Positions 21,606 through 32,140 of a DNA stretch of 64,000 bases are shown here, piece by piece (the first letter of the stretch is position 1; every line of letters starts with the position of its first letter). The position numbers and the translations under genes are program-made. The notes beneath the pieces were generated by a model that made no database searches, was not told the origin of the DNA, and was given only the letters and a program-made list of their open reading frames with translations. Source of the DNA: Antilocapra americana (taxonomy: Eukaryota; Chordata; Mammalia; Artiodactyla; Antilocapridae); assembly GCA_007570785.1 (NCBI GenBank), contig ML660774.1:15514888-15578887 (forward strand). The letters are read 5' to 3'.

Positions 21606-22134
21606 ATTACCTAAGAAGGGCATTAACGTAAAGTGAAAATGACTTTCATGCTGTCAGAAGTAATGTCTTAAACTCATGCTGTTGATATACCTGCTATTCA
21701 TCAGTAAGTCACCACTCACAGATATCAATTTTTTAATAATCTACTCATAAATCAGTTTGATGGATTTTTTCCTTATAATGAGCAGAATATTGTGCTTATC
21801 AGAGACAATTAAATTAACCATTAACCTATGGGTCATGAAAAATTAATTTAGAATGAGTTGACAGCTGTCAAGAGGCAGATCAGGTGGTCTCGTATTCCCA
21901 TCTCTTTAAGAATTTTTCACAGTTTGTTGTGGTCCACACAGTCAAAGGCTTTGGCGTAGTCAGTAAGGCAGAAGTAGATGTTTTCTGGAACTCTCTTGCT
22001 TTTTCAGTGATCCAACGGATGTTGGCAATTTGATCTCTGGTTCCTCTGCCTTTTCTAAATACAGCTTGAACATCTGAAGTTCTTGGTTCACATACTGTTG
22101 AAGCCCAGCTTGGAGGATTTTGAGCATTACTGTG

Positions 22135-22539
22135 CTAGCATGTGAGATGAGTGCAATTGTGTGGTAGTTTGAGCTTTCTTTGGCACTGCCTTTCTTTGGG
22201 ATTGGAATGAAAACTGACCTTTTCCAGTCCTGTGGCCATTGCTGAGTTTTCCAAATTTGCTGGCATATTGAGTGCTTTCACAGCATTATCTTTTAGGATT
22301 TGAAATAGCTCAACTGGAATTCCATCACCTCCACTAGCTTTGTTCATAGTGATGCTTCCTAAGGCCCTCTTGACTTCGAATTCCAGGATGTCTGGATCTA
22401 GGTGAGTGATCATATCATCGTGGTTATCTGGGTCATGAAGATCTTTTTTGTATAGTTCTTCCATGTATTCTTGCCACCTCTTCTTAATAGCTTCTGCTTC
22501 TGTTAGGTCCATACCATTTCTCTTCTTTTTTGTGCCCAT
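22135..22539 (-). pseudogene. BovB RT N-terminal fragment (inverted half)
   Basis: The 134-residue open piece contains 'NKASGGDGIPVELFQ', the fingers-region segment of the BovB reverse transcriptase. It lies in the inverted 5' half and is cut off from the catalytic half on the other strand. Confidence 0.9.
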
Positions 22540-22639
22540 CTTTGCATGAAATGATACAAGGAAACAAGAAAATCTCTAATTTTCTTGAAGAGATCGCTAG
22601 TCTTTCCCATTCTATTGTTGTCTGAAGCGACAGTTAGAA

Positions 22640-23583
22640 CTGGGCATGGAACAACAGGCTGGTTCCAAATAGGGAAATGAGCACATCAAGGCTGTATATT
22701 GTCACCCTGCTTATTTAATTTATATGCAGAGTACATCATGTGAAATGCCTGGCTGGATGAAGCACAAGTGGGAATCAAGATTGCCAGGTGAAGTATCAAC
22801 AACCTCAGATATGCAGATGACACCACCCTTATGGCAGAAAACAAAGAAGAACTAAAGAACCTCTTGATGAAAGTGAAAGAGGAGAGTGAAAAAGTTGGCT
22901 TAAAATTCAACATTCAGAAAACTAAGATCATGGCATCTGGTCCCATCACTTCATGACAAATAGATAGGGAAACAGTGGAAACAATGACAGAATTTATTTT
23001 GGGGGCTCCAAAATCACTACAGATGGTGACTGCAGCCATGAAATTAAAAGATGCTTACTCTTTGGAAGAAAAGTTATGACCAACCTAGATAGCATATTAA
23101 AAAGCAGAGACATTGCTTTGCCAGCAAAGGTCTATCTAGTGAAAGCTATGGTTTTTCTAGTAGTAATGTGTGGATGTGAGAATTGGACTATTAAAAAAAG
23201 CTGAGCACCAAAGAATTGATGCCTTTGAACTGTGGTGTTGAAGAAGACTCTTGAGAGTCCATTGGACTGCAAGGAGATCCAACCAGTCCATCCTAAAGGA
23301 GATCAGTCCTGAATATTCATCGGAAGGACTGATGTTGAAGCTGAAACTCCAGTACTTTGGTCACCTGATGCGAAGAACTGAGTCATTGGAAAAGACCCTG
23401 ATGCTGGGAAAGATTGAAGGCGGGAAGAGAAGGGGACGACAGAGGATGAGATGGTTGGATCGCATCACCGACTCCATGAACATGAGTTTGAGTAAACTCT
23501 GGGAGTTGGTGATGGACAGGGAGGCCTGGCATGCTGCAGTCCATGGGGTCACAAAGAGTCAGACACGATTGAGCGACTGAAGT
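22640..23583 (+). pseudogene. BovB RT catalytic and C-terminal fragment (sense half)
   Basis: The active-site codons for YADD are at 22810-22821, after 'NNLR'. The C-terminal open piece is 23251-23580. Stops (for example the TGA in 'TTCATGACAAATAG' near 22952) and frameshifts disable the frame. Confidence 0.9.
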
Positions 23584-24142
23584 GAACTAACTGACAGCTG
23601 TCATGTGGGCCTTTATTACTTTGTTAGAAACAAAACTTGCTGATGTTTCTCTAATGCTACTGTGAGGTAATACAAAAACATATGTATTTAGGTCTCTGCT
23701 CCACTTCCTGGCACAGAGGTCCTAAAACTCTTGGCATTTCCTAGTGATCAGAGCACTGGGAGCACCTTCTGTTCTCGTATTTGGTCTTTGAGCTCCCATC
23801 CTGGCAGAGTTCCTCAATACCTTGGAATTCCCTGGGTGATAACAGTGTCCTTTGTTCTAATGAGGGTAGGTTCCTGAATGGGGGCTGGTCACCAGAAAGA
23901 CCAACAAGCCAGGATTAGAATCTTAGGACTTGCAGCACCATCCCCTTCTCCAGCGAAGGAAGAGGGGCTACAAGTGAAGTTAATGATCATCCCTATGGGA
24001 GAAAACCTTCCACAAAATCCTAGGGGGTTGGGGTTTGAAGAGCTTCTCGGTTAGGGGCCTCGTGGCCATGCTGGAAGAATGGTACACCTGGACGGGGCAT
24101 GGACTCTCCGCCCCTTCCACCTGGGTGTTCATCTGTGCCCTT

Positions 24143-24322
24143 TATCATATCCTTTAAAAAATATTTGTTTATGTATTTATTGCTTCCTTGTGGCCCAAAG
24201 GCTTAGTTGCTCCAAGGTATATGGGATCTTAGTCCCCCAACTGGGGATCTAACCCACATCCCCTGTACTAGAAGGAGGATTCTTAACCATTGAACCACCA
24301 GGGAAGTCCCTATCACATCCTT
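24143..24322 (-). mobile_element. CHR-type SINE, antisense, with TSD
   Basis: The element at 24155-24310 has an A/T-rich start, 'GGCTTAGTTGCTCC', 'CAACTGGGGATCTAACCCAC' and the end 'GAACCACCAGGGAAGTCCC'. The TSD TATCATATCCTT/TATCACATCCTT (24143-24154, 24311-24322) differs at one base. Confidence 0.93.
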
Positions 24323-24565
24323 GTATAATAAACCGGTAAACAGTAAATAAATTGTTTCCCTGAGTCCGCAAGCTGCTCTAGCAAATTAGTGAAACCCGAG
24401 GAGGGGTCATGGGAACCTCTGATTTATAGCCAATTGGTCAGAAGCGCAGATAACAGCCTGGCTTTGCACTTGGTGTCTGAGGTGGGATCCAGGTAATCTT
24501 GCGGGACTGAGCCCTTAACCTGTGGAATCTGATGCCATCTCCAGATAGACAGTGTCAGGTTTGAG

Positions 24566-24790
24566 TGGGCTTCCCTGGTGGCTCAGTGGTGAAAAATCCG
24601 TCTGCAGTGCAGGAGACCCAGGTTCAATCCCTGGGTCAGGAAGATCCCCTGGAGGAGGACATGGCAACCAACTGCAGTATTCTTACCTGGAGAATTCTAT
24701 GGACAGAGCCTGGGGGGCTAACATTCATAGGAACATAAAGAGTTGGACATGACTAAAGTGACTGAAAACAGCACAGGACAGCACAGGACA
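24566..24790 (+). mobile_element. Bov-tA SINE with short tandem tail
   Basis: Sense copy 'GGGCTTCCCTGGTGGCTCAG', B box 'GGTTCAATCCC' and tail 'GTTGGACATGACTAAAGTGA', followed by two copies of 'ACAGCACAGG' near 24768-24790. Confidence 0.93.
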
Positions 24791-25213
24791 CGACTCGTGT
24801 TGCAGAGAATGACTTGATGGGCAGAAAACGCGCACGTCTCTGGTGTCAGTAGTGTTGTGGGTGTGTTGATTGTATGAGAGTAAAGGAGAAACACACACGA
24901 ATAGTGTAGATTTTTCTGTGAAACTACCGTGTTAAATTTGTTAATGTTAATAAAAAGTACGACAGGTTTTATAGCCAGAGTATTATTATCATTTTTGTGG
25001 GTAAGTAAGCTGTGTTTCTATATCTTAATAAAATGATTTTTATCATGGAGTATTGATATTAGAGTCTCATGTATGTGTTCAGAAGTTGTCATGTGGCCCA
25101 AGAGAGTTCATGTGGTCTTTCTAGTGTCTAATTTATTAGAGAAGACTTTTTGCATTACCTCTATTTGGCATAAAATAAAGTAATTTTTAGAGTGTAAATG
25201 TTAACCTTGAGGC

Positions 25214-25330
25214 ACTCTACTATCATTTTGTAGTTTTACAGATAATTTTACAGATTCAGGAATTTGAGCTCAGAAAGATGATATAACTAGTACAGAATAA
25301 TGGTGGAAGAGCTCAACCCAGTATCCAGGG
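25214..25330 (-). mobile_element. Probable MIR fragment
   Basis: 'TTTTACAGATTCAGGAATTT', 'GAGCTCAGAAAGATGATATA' and 'AGTACAGAATAATGGTGGAA' follow the antisense MIR order (fraction of 'fully conserved' words is low). Assigned from pattern alone. Confidence 0.5.
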
Positions 25331-26201
25331 GTTGGACTGTGGTCCCCAAAATGCGCCTCCTTAAAATGTAAGAAATGAGTGAGTGAGCTACACAATCAGC
25401 TCTGTGCAGCAGGCACTCTGAGAGAGGTCTGCCAACTAGAGCAAAAATTCAGCATTCATAACACTGAGAGGCTGCAGCTAGTAATATTAAGGAGAATAAG
25501 AAAAGTATATTGACTTGCTTTTAACAACTCTGATTTTACTTTCTCTAAAATTACTTGCATTTGTAGCCATTGCAAACATAAACAGAGAATTAGGAATATG
25601 TTTTTATTGGCAGAGATCTAATTTTTCTAAAACCATGATTTTATAATCATGTTATTAAGCTATAGTGCATTAGCTCTACAAACTCGGTTAAAATTATGTT
25701 TTGATCCTTTCTTGGTTTTTTGTTGTGTTGGTTGGTTGTTTGGATGTTAGGTTGTGATTTATTTGTTCTTGCTTGTGATCTTATGTCAGTGCTGCCCAGG
25801 ATACGGCAAGTTTGCTAATGATGCTAATAAGTTCATACATTATTCAGTTTTTCTTTTTTCAGCAGTGACTCTCCACGTGGATGTTGAACTGCTCATTGTA
25901 TCACGGAACTCAGAAGTATGCTCTTTTTTGTACATCAAGTACCTCCACTTAGCATGTAAAACTAGCGTGGGTTTAGTTCCCTTTAGACATTTTGTGTTTG
26001 ACTATGCAAAAGCACAGTGAAAATAACCAGGGTTCAGGAGGTCTTTTTATAGAGCAGAAATAAGGAGCCTGATTCTCTGACTCACAGGCTACAGATGGAT
26101 GCCACTTGTCAGGTGAGCAAGAGAGGAAGAAAGAGAACCACTTTCCCCGGCCTGCTGGTTGGAAACAGGTGGTAACCTCCTTGCTTCTTCTGTCCCCACA
26201 G
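25331..26201. other. Unique sequence upstream of a possible exon
   Basis: No repeat named. The frame 25754-26020 (+) begins with a hydrophobic stretch but shows no family match that I recognise. The right end is a good polypyrimidine/AG acceptor. Confidence 0.45.
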
Positions 26202-26420
26202 CCTACTGCACCCCTGAGAACAGAGCTTCCCCTCAAGCCCCTTGACCCCGACTTCCCAGCCTGACCACTGTTCAGGGGAGCCTTGCAGTGCCATACAGGG
26301 GACGACCAGATTCTCAGGGCCCAAAACAGCTGCCAGGCAAGACCTCTCTCTGTTGGCTCTTCTCCGAGCTCCTGGACACTGGCAGGATCCTTATGAGGAT
26401 CATCTCAGACAGAAGAGCAA
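26202..26420 (+). other. Possible spliced exon in unique DNA
   Basis: 219 bp of GC-richer unique DNA is bounded by an acceptor-like 'TTGCTTCTTCTGTCCCCACAG' region ending at 26201 and a donor-like CAA|GTGAGT at 26421. All three plus-strand frames contain stops within the segment, so it cannot be an ordinary internal coding exon; it could be a UTR or non-coding RNA exon. Splice-site look-alikes are common by chance in 64 kb, so this is only a candidate. Confidence 0.22.
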
Positions 26421-27900
26421 GTGAGTTTTTGTTTTTATTGCCAATTATTGTTCATGTTGCTTAGAGCTGGACTGAGTTTTTAAATCACAGTAGATGCCTT
26501 TGAAGAAGCTTAGGACCGAAAGACAGACTTTCCCCCAAGGTCTGTAACCAGCTAGTGGCAGAGTCTGCATTCATTCCTGCCTCACCACACCACCCTTGAT
26601 TTCTGTCTCTCTACAGTATCTACATACTAGCTGCTCAACAAATTGTTACTGGTTTAATCTGATGCAGTTAAGTGAATCATCATATGAATTAATCTTGTCA
26701 CAGCATTTGACTCTGCTGCAAAGCTCCTGCCCAGGGAATAATTCCAGCTCAGACATGAGCTCCCTAATCCCTCTTCTGAAGGCCAGCTAGAGCTGTGAGA
26801 AAACTCAGGCTCCCATCCCTGCATCCTTGAGACCGAGAGACAGTGCAGCAGAGGAGAACTTCCCCCATGACCACCTGTCCAACCTCTCTGGGTTCTGTTC
26901 ACCTTCCCTGGGAGATACTCATCCACCCAAGGGTGTGGAACTGAAAGCAAGTCAGTCCACTCATGTGATCAGCAGACATTTTCTGGTACCTCCTCTGGGC
27001 CTGGTATAGTGCTGGGCTGGGAGTATAGAGATACAGGACATGGCTCTCATTCCTTCCAGGGAGCGCAAGGATGGAAGGATGTGGCTGTCCAGGGTGGAGC
27101 CTTCTTAGGCCTGATGAGCAGAATGCAGTCTTGCCCACTAAATTTGTGGCTGCTGCTTTCCTTTTCCCATCCAATAGTCCTGTTGGGGCACCTCTGTGGG
27201 GACTGGGTGAGGCACTGGGAGGTGAGGCCACTCGCCTCATTGCTCGTACCAATTTTTCCTGCTGTCCAGAAATGCATCGTTCCTAGGAAACCTTTCCTAA
27301 GCCGGAATGGCATAAAGGGAAGAAGAAATTACCTTAGGACACATCTTATTAACAGATGCTCAGGATACATCAAGGTAAAGCAGAGATGTCCACAGACACA
27401 GTTCACAGCTCTGGTGGCTTCAAGCTGAGTCACTGAGATGCTGAGTGTGGTTCCTGGGGAAGGAGCTTGGAGAGGCCACTCCAGGTGCGGTGGGTAGGTG
27501 CTGCCTCTGTAAAGGCTGCCGCAGAACACCTGCTGAACACTGTTCTTTGCTTTTCACCTATTTTCGGAAAGAGAATATCCTCGTCAGATTTCTTTTGGTT
27601 GGAGAAGAGAGGTACTAATTAGGGTAGGTCTTTTGTAAAACTAGTGTGGAACTGGCGTAAAGGGAATCTTCAAAAAACAGGCATACTTGTATCTAGACCT
27701 GTTGCCCAGGCTCATTACACGTTTGAAGGAAAACAAAAGTAAAAGCAGTTTCAGTCCTAATTGTCATTCTTTTTCATCTTTGATCTCAGGACCAGATGTT
27801 TATTGCCTGGTGCAATTCATTTGGAGTCAGTAGGGTAGGTGAGAGTAATTTGCATTTTAGCAGAAATAACAAGAGTGGGATAAGAGTTGGCTTTCCTAGG
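26421..27900. other. Largely unique, GC-richer sequence
   Basis: Contains a MIR-like piece near 26535-26590 ('CCAGCTAGTGGCAGAGTCTG') and an old 'TCAGCAGACATTTTCTGGTA...ATAGTGCTGGGCTGGGAG' repeat at about 26965-27060. The frame 27009-27428 (+), 139 codons, overlaps the old repeat and has no recognisable domain. No gene is supported. Confidence 0.45.
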
Positions 27901-27903
27901 CAC

Positions 27904-28872
27904 CAGGAGGCCTGCTTCTATTTTTTTCAATTCTTTTCCATAATGGTTTATCATAGGATATTGAATATAGTTCCCTGTGCTGTACAACAGGACCTAGTTG
28001 GTTATCTGTTCTGTTTGTAATAGTTTGCATCTGCTACTCACGAACTCTCAGTCCAGCCCTCCTCCCTCCCCCCTCTCCCTTGGCAACCACAAGTCTGTTC
28101 TCCATTTCTGTTTCATAGATTCATTTGTGTCATATTTTAGATTCCACATGTAAGTGATATCGTATGGTATTTGTCTTTTTCTGACTTACTTCACTTGATT
28201 TGGTAATCTCTAGGTCCACCCATGTAGCTACAAATGGCATTATTTCATTCTTTTTTATGATTGAGTAGCAGGAGATCTGGGTTTGATCCCTGGATTTGGA
28301 AGATCCCCTGGAGGAGGGCATGGGAACCCACTCCAGTATTCTTGCCTGGAGAATCCCCGTGGACAGAGGAGCCTGGCGGGCTACAGTCCGTGGGGTCGTA
28401 GAGTCGGACATGACTGAGTGACTAAGCACAGCACAGTATCACAGAGAGAGATACCCTCACACCGTGTTCTTTATCCATTCATCTGTACATGGACATTTAG
28501 TTTGCTTCCATGTCTTGGCTATTGTGACTGGTACTGCTGTGAACATTGGCGTGCATGAGTCTTTTTGGATTATAATTTCATCTGGGTGTATGCCCGGGAG
28601 TGGGATTGCTGGATCATGCGGCAGATCTGTTTTTAGTGCTTTGAGGAGCCCCCATGCTGTTTTCCATAGTGGCTGTACCAATTTACCCCTCACCACAGTG
28701 TCGGAGGCTTCCCTCTTCTCCACACCCTCTCCAGCATTTGTTATTGGTAGACTTTTTCATGATGGCCATTCTGACCCGTGTGAGGTGGTACCTCATTGTA
28801 GTTCTGATTTGCAGTTCTCTAATAATTAGCAATTTGAGCATCTTCTCCTGTGCCTGTTGCAGGAGGTCTGCT
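27904..28872 (-). mobile_element. L1, antisense, with TSD and early 3' end
   Basis: The element at 27917-28859 has the antisense L1 order ('ATTGAATATAGTTCCCTGTG', 'TTTCTGACTTACTTCACTTG', 'GGATTGCTGGATCATGCGG', 'GTGAGGTGGTACCTCATTG'). CAGGAGGCCTGCT (27904-27916) and CAGGAGGTCTGCT (28860-28872) form a 13-bp TSD with one mismatch. The left edge lies inside the usual 3' UTR, at a T-rich stretch, so the standard L1 3' terminus is missing. A Bov-tA interrupts it. Confidence 0.88.
28269..28431 (+). mobile_element. Bov-tA SINE, 5'-truncated, inside L1
   Basis: Starts at 'CAGGAGATCTGGGTTTGATC', next to the B box, so the A-box part of the head is absent; the tail 'GTCGGACATGACTGAGTGAC' is intact. Confidence 0.92.
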
Positions 28873-30240
28873 GCTTGCCCTCCATGTTCTGGCTCAGAGC
28901 AACCAGAGCGTGCCCTGAAGGCTGTGGCATTGCGGGAGGAGACTGCAGTCGAAAACCTAGTGCTGCAGCCAGGTCCCCCTCTTGGCACCACGTGGACCCC
29001 AAACCCAGATCAGTCTGGAGAAGGTCCAGGTGGAGAACACGGCTCAGGCTGCCTGCTTGGGAACACAGGGTGAGGCTTCCGTGCGGGTGGCAGCAGACCC
29101 AGCTTTGTCCCAGCTGCTGTGCTGCCACAGCTGTTCTCGGAGACCCCAGGGTCCCCCGCCTTACTGATTCCCCGGGCAGGTCCCTAGCCCGGGGAGTCTC
29201 AGCAATGGTGCCCCACCCCCGAGGACTAGCACCACATCTAGACTTGTGACAGGCATCTAAGGCAGAGCTGGCGGGAACCACTCACTGCAGTGTAACCCGG
29301 GACACGCTGGTGGGCCTGTGGGGGGCCTCCGTTACTATGGAGATGAGATGCTGGCACCATCAGATCTTGGAGCTGGAAAGAGGCCTGAGCCTTGCTAGGA
29401 GGACAGGCACAAAGGCTGGTCACAGTGATGTCATCTAAGCGGCATCAAGTTACAGAGCCCTGAAGAAGTCCAAGGCTGAAGGGAGCGAACCCTCCTCTCA
29501 GGGACACAGAAGGGAGGTCCTATCGAAACGACTCTGGGCTAAGGAGCCTGAGCCACCATTGTCACATGGAAGTGGGTGCAGTGATCACATGAGCTCCCTG
29601 CCTGACCCTGGGGTCCCCTCAGAAGCCGAGGATTGAGGAGGGAGGGGCAGTCGTGTGATCGGAGTGGGCACTCCAAGCCCTCCATCGAGTGCTGGCATGG
29701 CTCCCTCAACCCCAGCCACGGCTCTGAGCTTTCCGACCTGCAGAGTCGCTCACCCACCCCACCCCAGGGACCTGGGCTGTGTCCCTTGAACACCCCTGGC
29801 TGATAACGAGTGAGGCCTGGAAGCAACATCTGCCACCGGATTGTACCCTGATTCTGAATACGCTTTGTGCATTTGCAAGCCCTCAGACCTGACCGGGAGT
29901 TCTGAGCTCTGGCCGAGCACATGCGGGACACCTGTATAGAGCAGAACTATTCAAGTTCAGGAAGATCTGGGTGGGAGATCCACGCCTGCTTTCAGGCAAG
30001 TGGGTACCAGTGACCCTATAACCCAGTCCGAGGTGGGGGACTCACGGGGTCTCAGCTTCTGAGCTGAATTGGAAAAGAATGAAAAGTTATTCAGGAAAAG
30101 GTGGGTGGGGACGGATGTGTAGGAGAAGAGGGTTCCAGGCAGGAGGGTCCCTGTGGGCAAAGTGTGGAGTTCAGGGAACCTGTGGTAGGGCTGCTCAGTC
30201 TTTATTTTCAAAGTTGGTAGATATCCCAAAACACTCGGGA
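28873..30240. other. GC-rich unique stretch with scattered CpG
   Basis: Distinctly richer in G+C and CpG than the flanks ('CCGTGCGGGTGGCAGC', 'ATTCCCCGGGCAGGTCCC', 'AACCCGGGACACGCTGG'). Overlapping 100-150 codon frames on both strands (28857-29249 +, 28826-29281 -, 29539-29931 -) are what high GC produces by chance, and none has a recognised domain. It may hold a regulatory element or a non-coding exon; nothing firm can be said. Confidence 0.4.
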
Positions 30241-31194
30241 AGTTTCTAGAGAGACTTGTCTGTCATTAAGGCATTCAGTCAGTCATTCAGCAGACGTATA
30301 TTGAGTGCCCACAGTGTACAAGGCAAAAGGAATTAAGAGATTAATAGGGCTTGAGAGAAAGAGGTAAGGGAGATTAAGAGGTGCAGACTTACTGCTGAAA
30401 AATGAATGAGATGTGGTTGGTTATGAAATGTACAGGTGGGGAACATAGAAAAACAAAGAGAGTGTAGTGGAAATGTGTCCAGTTTTGTTGCATATCAGTT
30501 ATACCCCCGTGAAGCTAAACAATGTTTTCCTAATGTTGCAAACTGAAAAAAAGTAGATAAGACTTATTCTCTGTCCTCAAGGAATTCACAGTTTAGCAAA
30601 CATTATTTATAACAGGACATATGCAGTGATAGACGTTAGAACACAATGTTACAGGAACACGAAGAATGGAGTGATTACTTGTGATTAAGCAGGTCAGGAA
30701 GGCCTCACGGGGAAGAGATTTTGAAATTACCAGATAGAATGGGAAAGGGCCATTTGCATTTCCAAGATGTTTAAACATGTCCAGACTTATTTTAGTTTGC
30801 CCTATTTGCAAGAATGCCTCAACTGTTGAGATGCTTATAAATTAGATGTTAATTAATGAAGTGAAAATGACGCAGGGAAGAGATCCAGATTGCTTTTAGA
30901 AATGGTGTGGTAGAAATGAGCTCCTTTCTAACTTCAAGTTATGTAAATGAAACAAACAGCATTTATAATTGTAAGAATTGGAAATGTTATTTAATATGTA
31001 AATATATCCTAACAGATAGGGGATATTTATAATGCCAACAAATATTCTATTTAAGATAATGTATATTTAACTTCATGAATTTCTAGTTTTTTTTAAAATA
31101 ATTTCCTCCTCAATATTAATGTTTTTCTTCTCTTGTACCTAAGTGTAGTATATTTGCTATAGCACAGTTTCTCAAACTTGATGAGCCCTACTAT
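30241..31194. other. Unique or unrecognised sequence
   Basis: A small old-repeat piece at about 30275-30330 ('CAGTCATTCAGCAGACGTAT', 'TTGAGTGCCCACAGTGTAC'). The remainder is AT-rich and unassigned. Confidence 0.45.
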
Positions 31195-32140
31195 GCTTTC
31201 ATTTTCTACCCTTGCTTTAAAAAATATTTTTATTGGATCATAAGATACATACTTGTACAAATCTTAAGGGTATCATTCAATTAATTTTTATATATATGTA
31301 TCTGTGTATGTTAACTACCATACAGATTAAAACATTTCCAGAACCTTCCAAGGCTCCCTCATGCCATCTCCCAATTAATTCCAAATCCTGCTAAAGTGAC
31401 TACAGTTGTGAGTGTATCACCGGGGATTAGTTTTGCCTTTTCTGAAAGTTACATAAATGGGCATAATTTTTTTAAGTCTGGCTACTTTCCTCAACATTGC
31501 CTCTAAGACTGAACCCACATCCAAGTCAGTTTTTTCTTTTTCGTTGATATGTTATTTATGAATATACCAAACTTAGGTATCTGTTTCTGTTGGTGGCATA
31601 TTTCCAGTTTGGTGCTATTATGAACAAGTCGTGGAGATGTCTTCGGTGGGCACATGCATTGATTTCTCCAGGGTAAATAGGAGTGGAATTGCTGGGTTAT
31701 AGGGTAGACATGTGTGGGACTTTAGTAAAAACTGCTACTAAGTTTTCCAAGTGCAACAATTTAAACTCTTCACAGCTGGGATGAGAGATTTGATAATCTG
31801 TCTTTTCAATGTTAGCCATTCTAGAGAGTGGGAAATACAGATCATTGATTTGATTTTCATTTCGCTGATGACAGTGTTGAGAACCTTTTCATTTGCTTGT
31901 GGCCAGTTGGGTATCCTCTTGTGAAAGGCCTAATTTAATATTTTTCCCATTTTTTAATTTGGGTTGTCCTTTTTTACTGAACTGGAGGCTCCTTTGACAG
32001 ATCTGTGTATTGTACATCTTCTCCCAGTCTTCAGAGTGCCTCTCACTCTTTCAGTGATGTCTTTTTCTTGGAAAGAAGTTCTTGACTTCAATAGCTTTCA
32101 ACTGCAGCAGTCTTTTCTTTTGTGGTTAGTGCATTCTATT
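31195..32140 (-). mobile_element. Old L1, antisense, 3' part
   Basis: 'ATTTTTATTGGATCATAAG', 'GGAGTGGAATTGCTGGGTTA', 'TTAGCCATTCTAGAGAGTGG', 'TTGATTTTCATTTCGCTGA' and 'CTTTTTCTTGGAAAGAAGTT' follow antisense L1 order (3' UTR then ORF2). Heavily mutated; the open frame 31964-32299 (+) is a chance frame. Confidence 0.82.

Larger units (their letters stand above)
21859..23603 (+). mobile_element. BovB LINE with 5' inversion (twin priming) and 12-bp TSD
   Basis: 21868 to about 22622 is BovB in antisense, and 22624-23588 is BovB in sense up to the normal 3' end ('GAGCGACTGAAGTGAACT'). The two halves are adjacent in the parental element; roughly 20 bp near the internal junction are missing. The perfect TSD TGACAGCTGTCA (21859-21870 and 23592-23603) encloses the whole 1.7-kb structure, so one insertion event made it. 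This fits twin priming, described for L1. Confidence 0.95.
23690..24900. repeat. Ancient dispersed repeat, class unassigned, carrying CHR and Bov-tA
   Basis: Around the two SINEs lie blocks that look familiar from other mammals: 'ATAATAAACCGGTAAAC', 'GTTTCCCTGAGTCCGCAAGC', 'GCCAATTGGTCAGAAGCGC', 'GGGACTGAGCCCTTAACCTG' and 'CTGGTGTCAGTAGTGTTGTG'. They are probably one old retroviral-type or LINE repeat; the family is not assigned. Confidence 0.4.

Noticed and set aside
21859..23603. Inverted BovB as a misassembly
   Set aside because: A perfect 12-bp TSD encloses the whole structure and the junction lies where twin priming would place it, which an assembly error would not produce by chance.
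26202..26420. The splice-flanked segment as a coding exon
   Set aside because: All three plus-strand frames contain stop codons inside the segment; it is kept only as a possible non-coding exon.
27009..27428. 139-codon plus-strand frame in unique DNA
   Set aside because: It starts in an old dispersed repeat, shows no domain or signal peptide, and has no flanking splice or promoter evidence.
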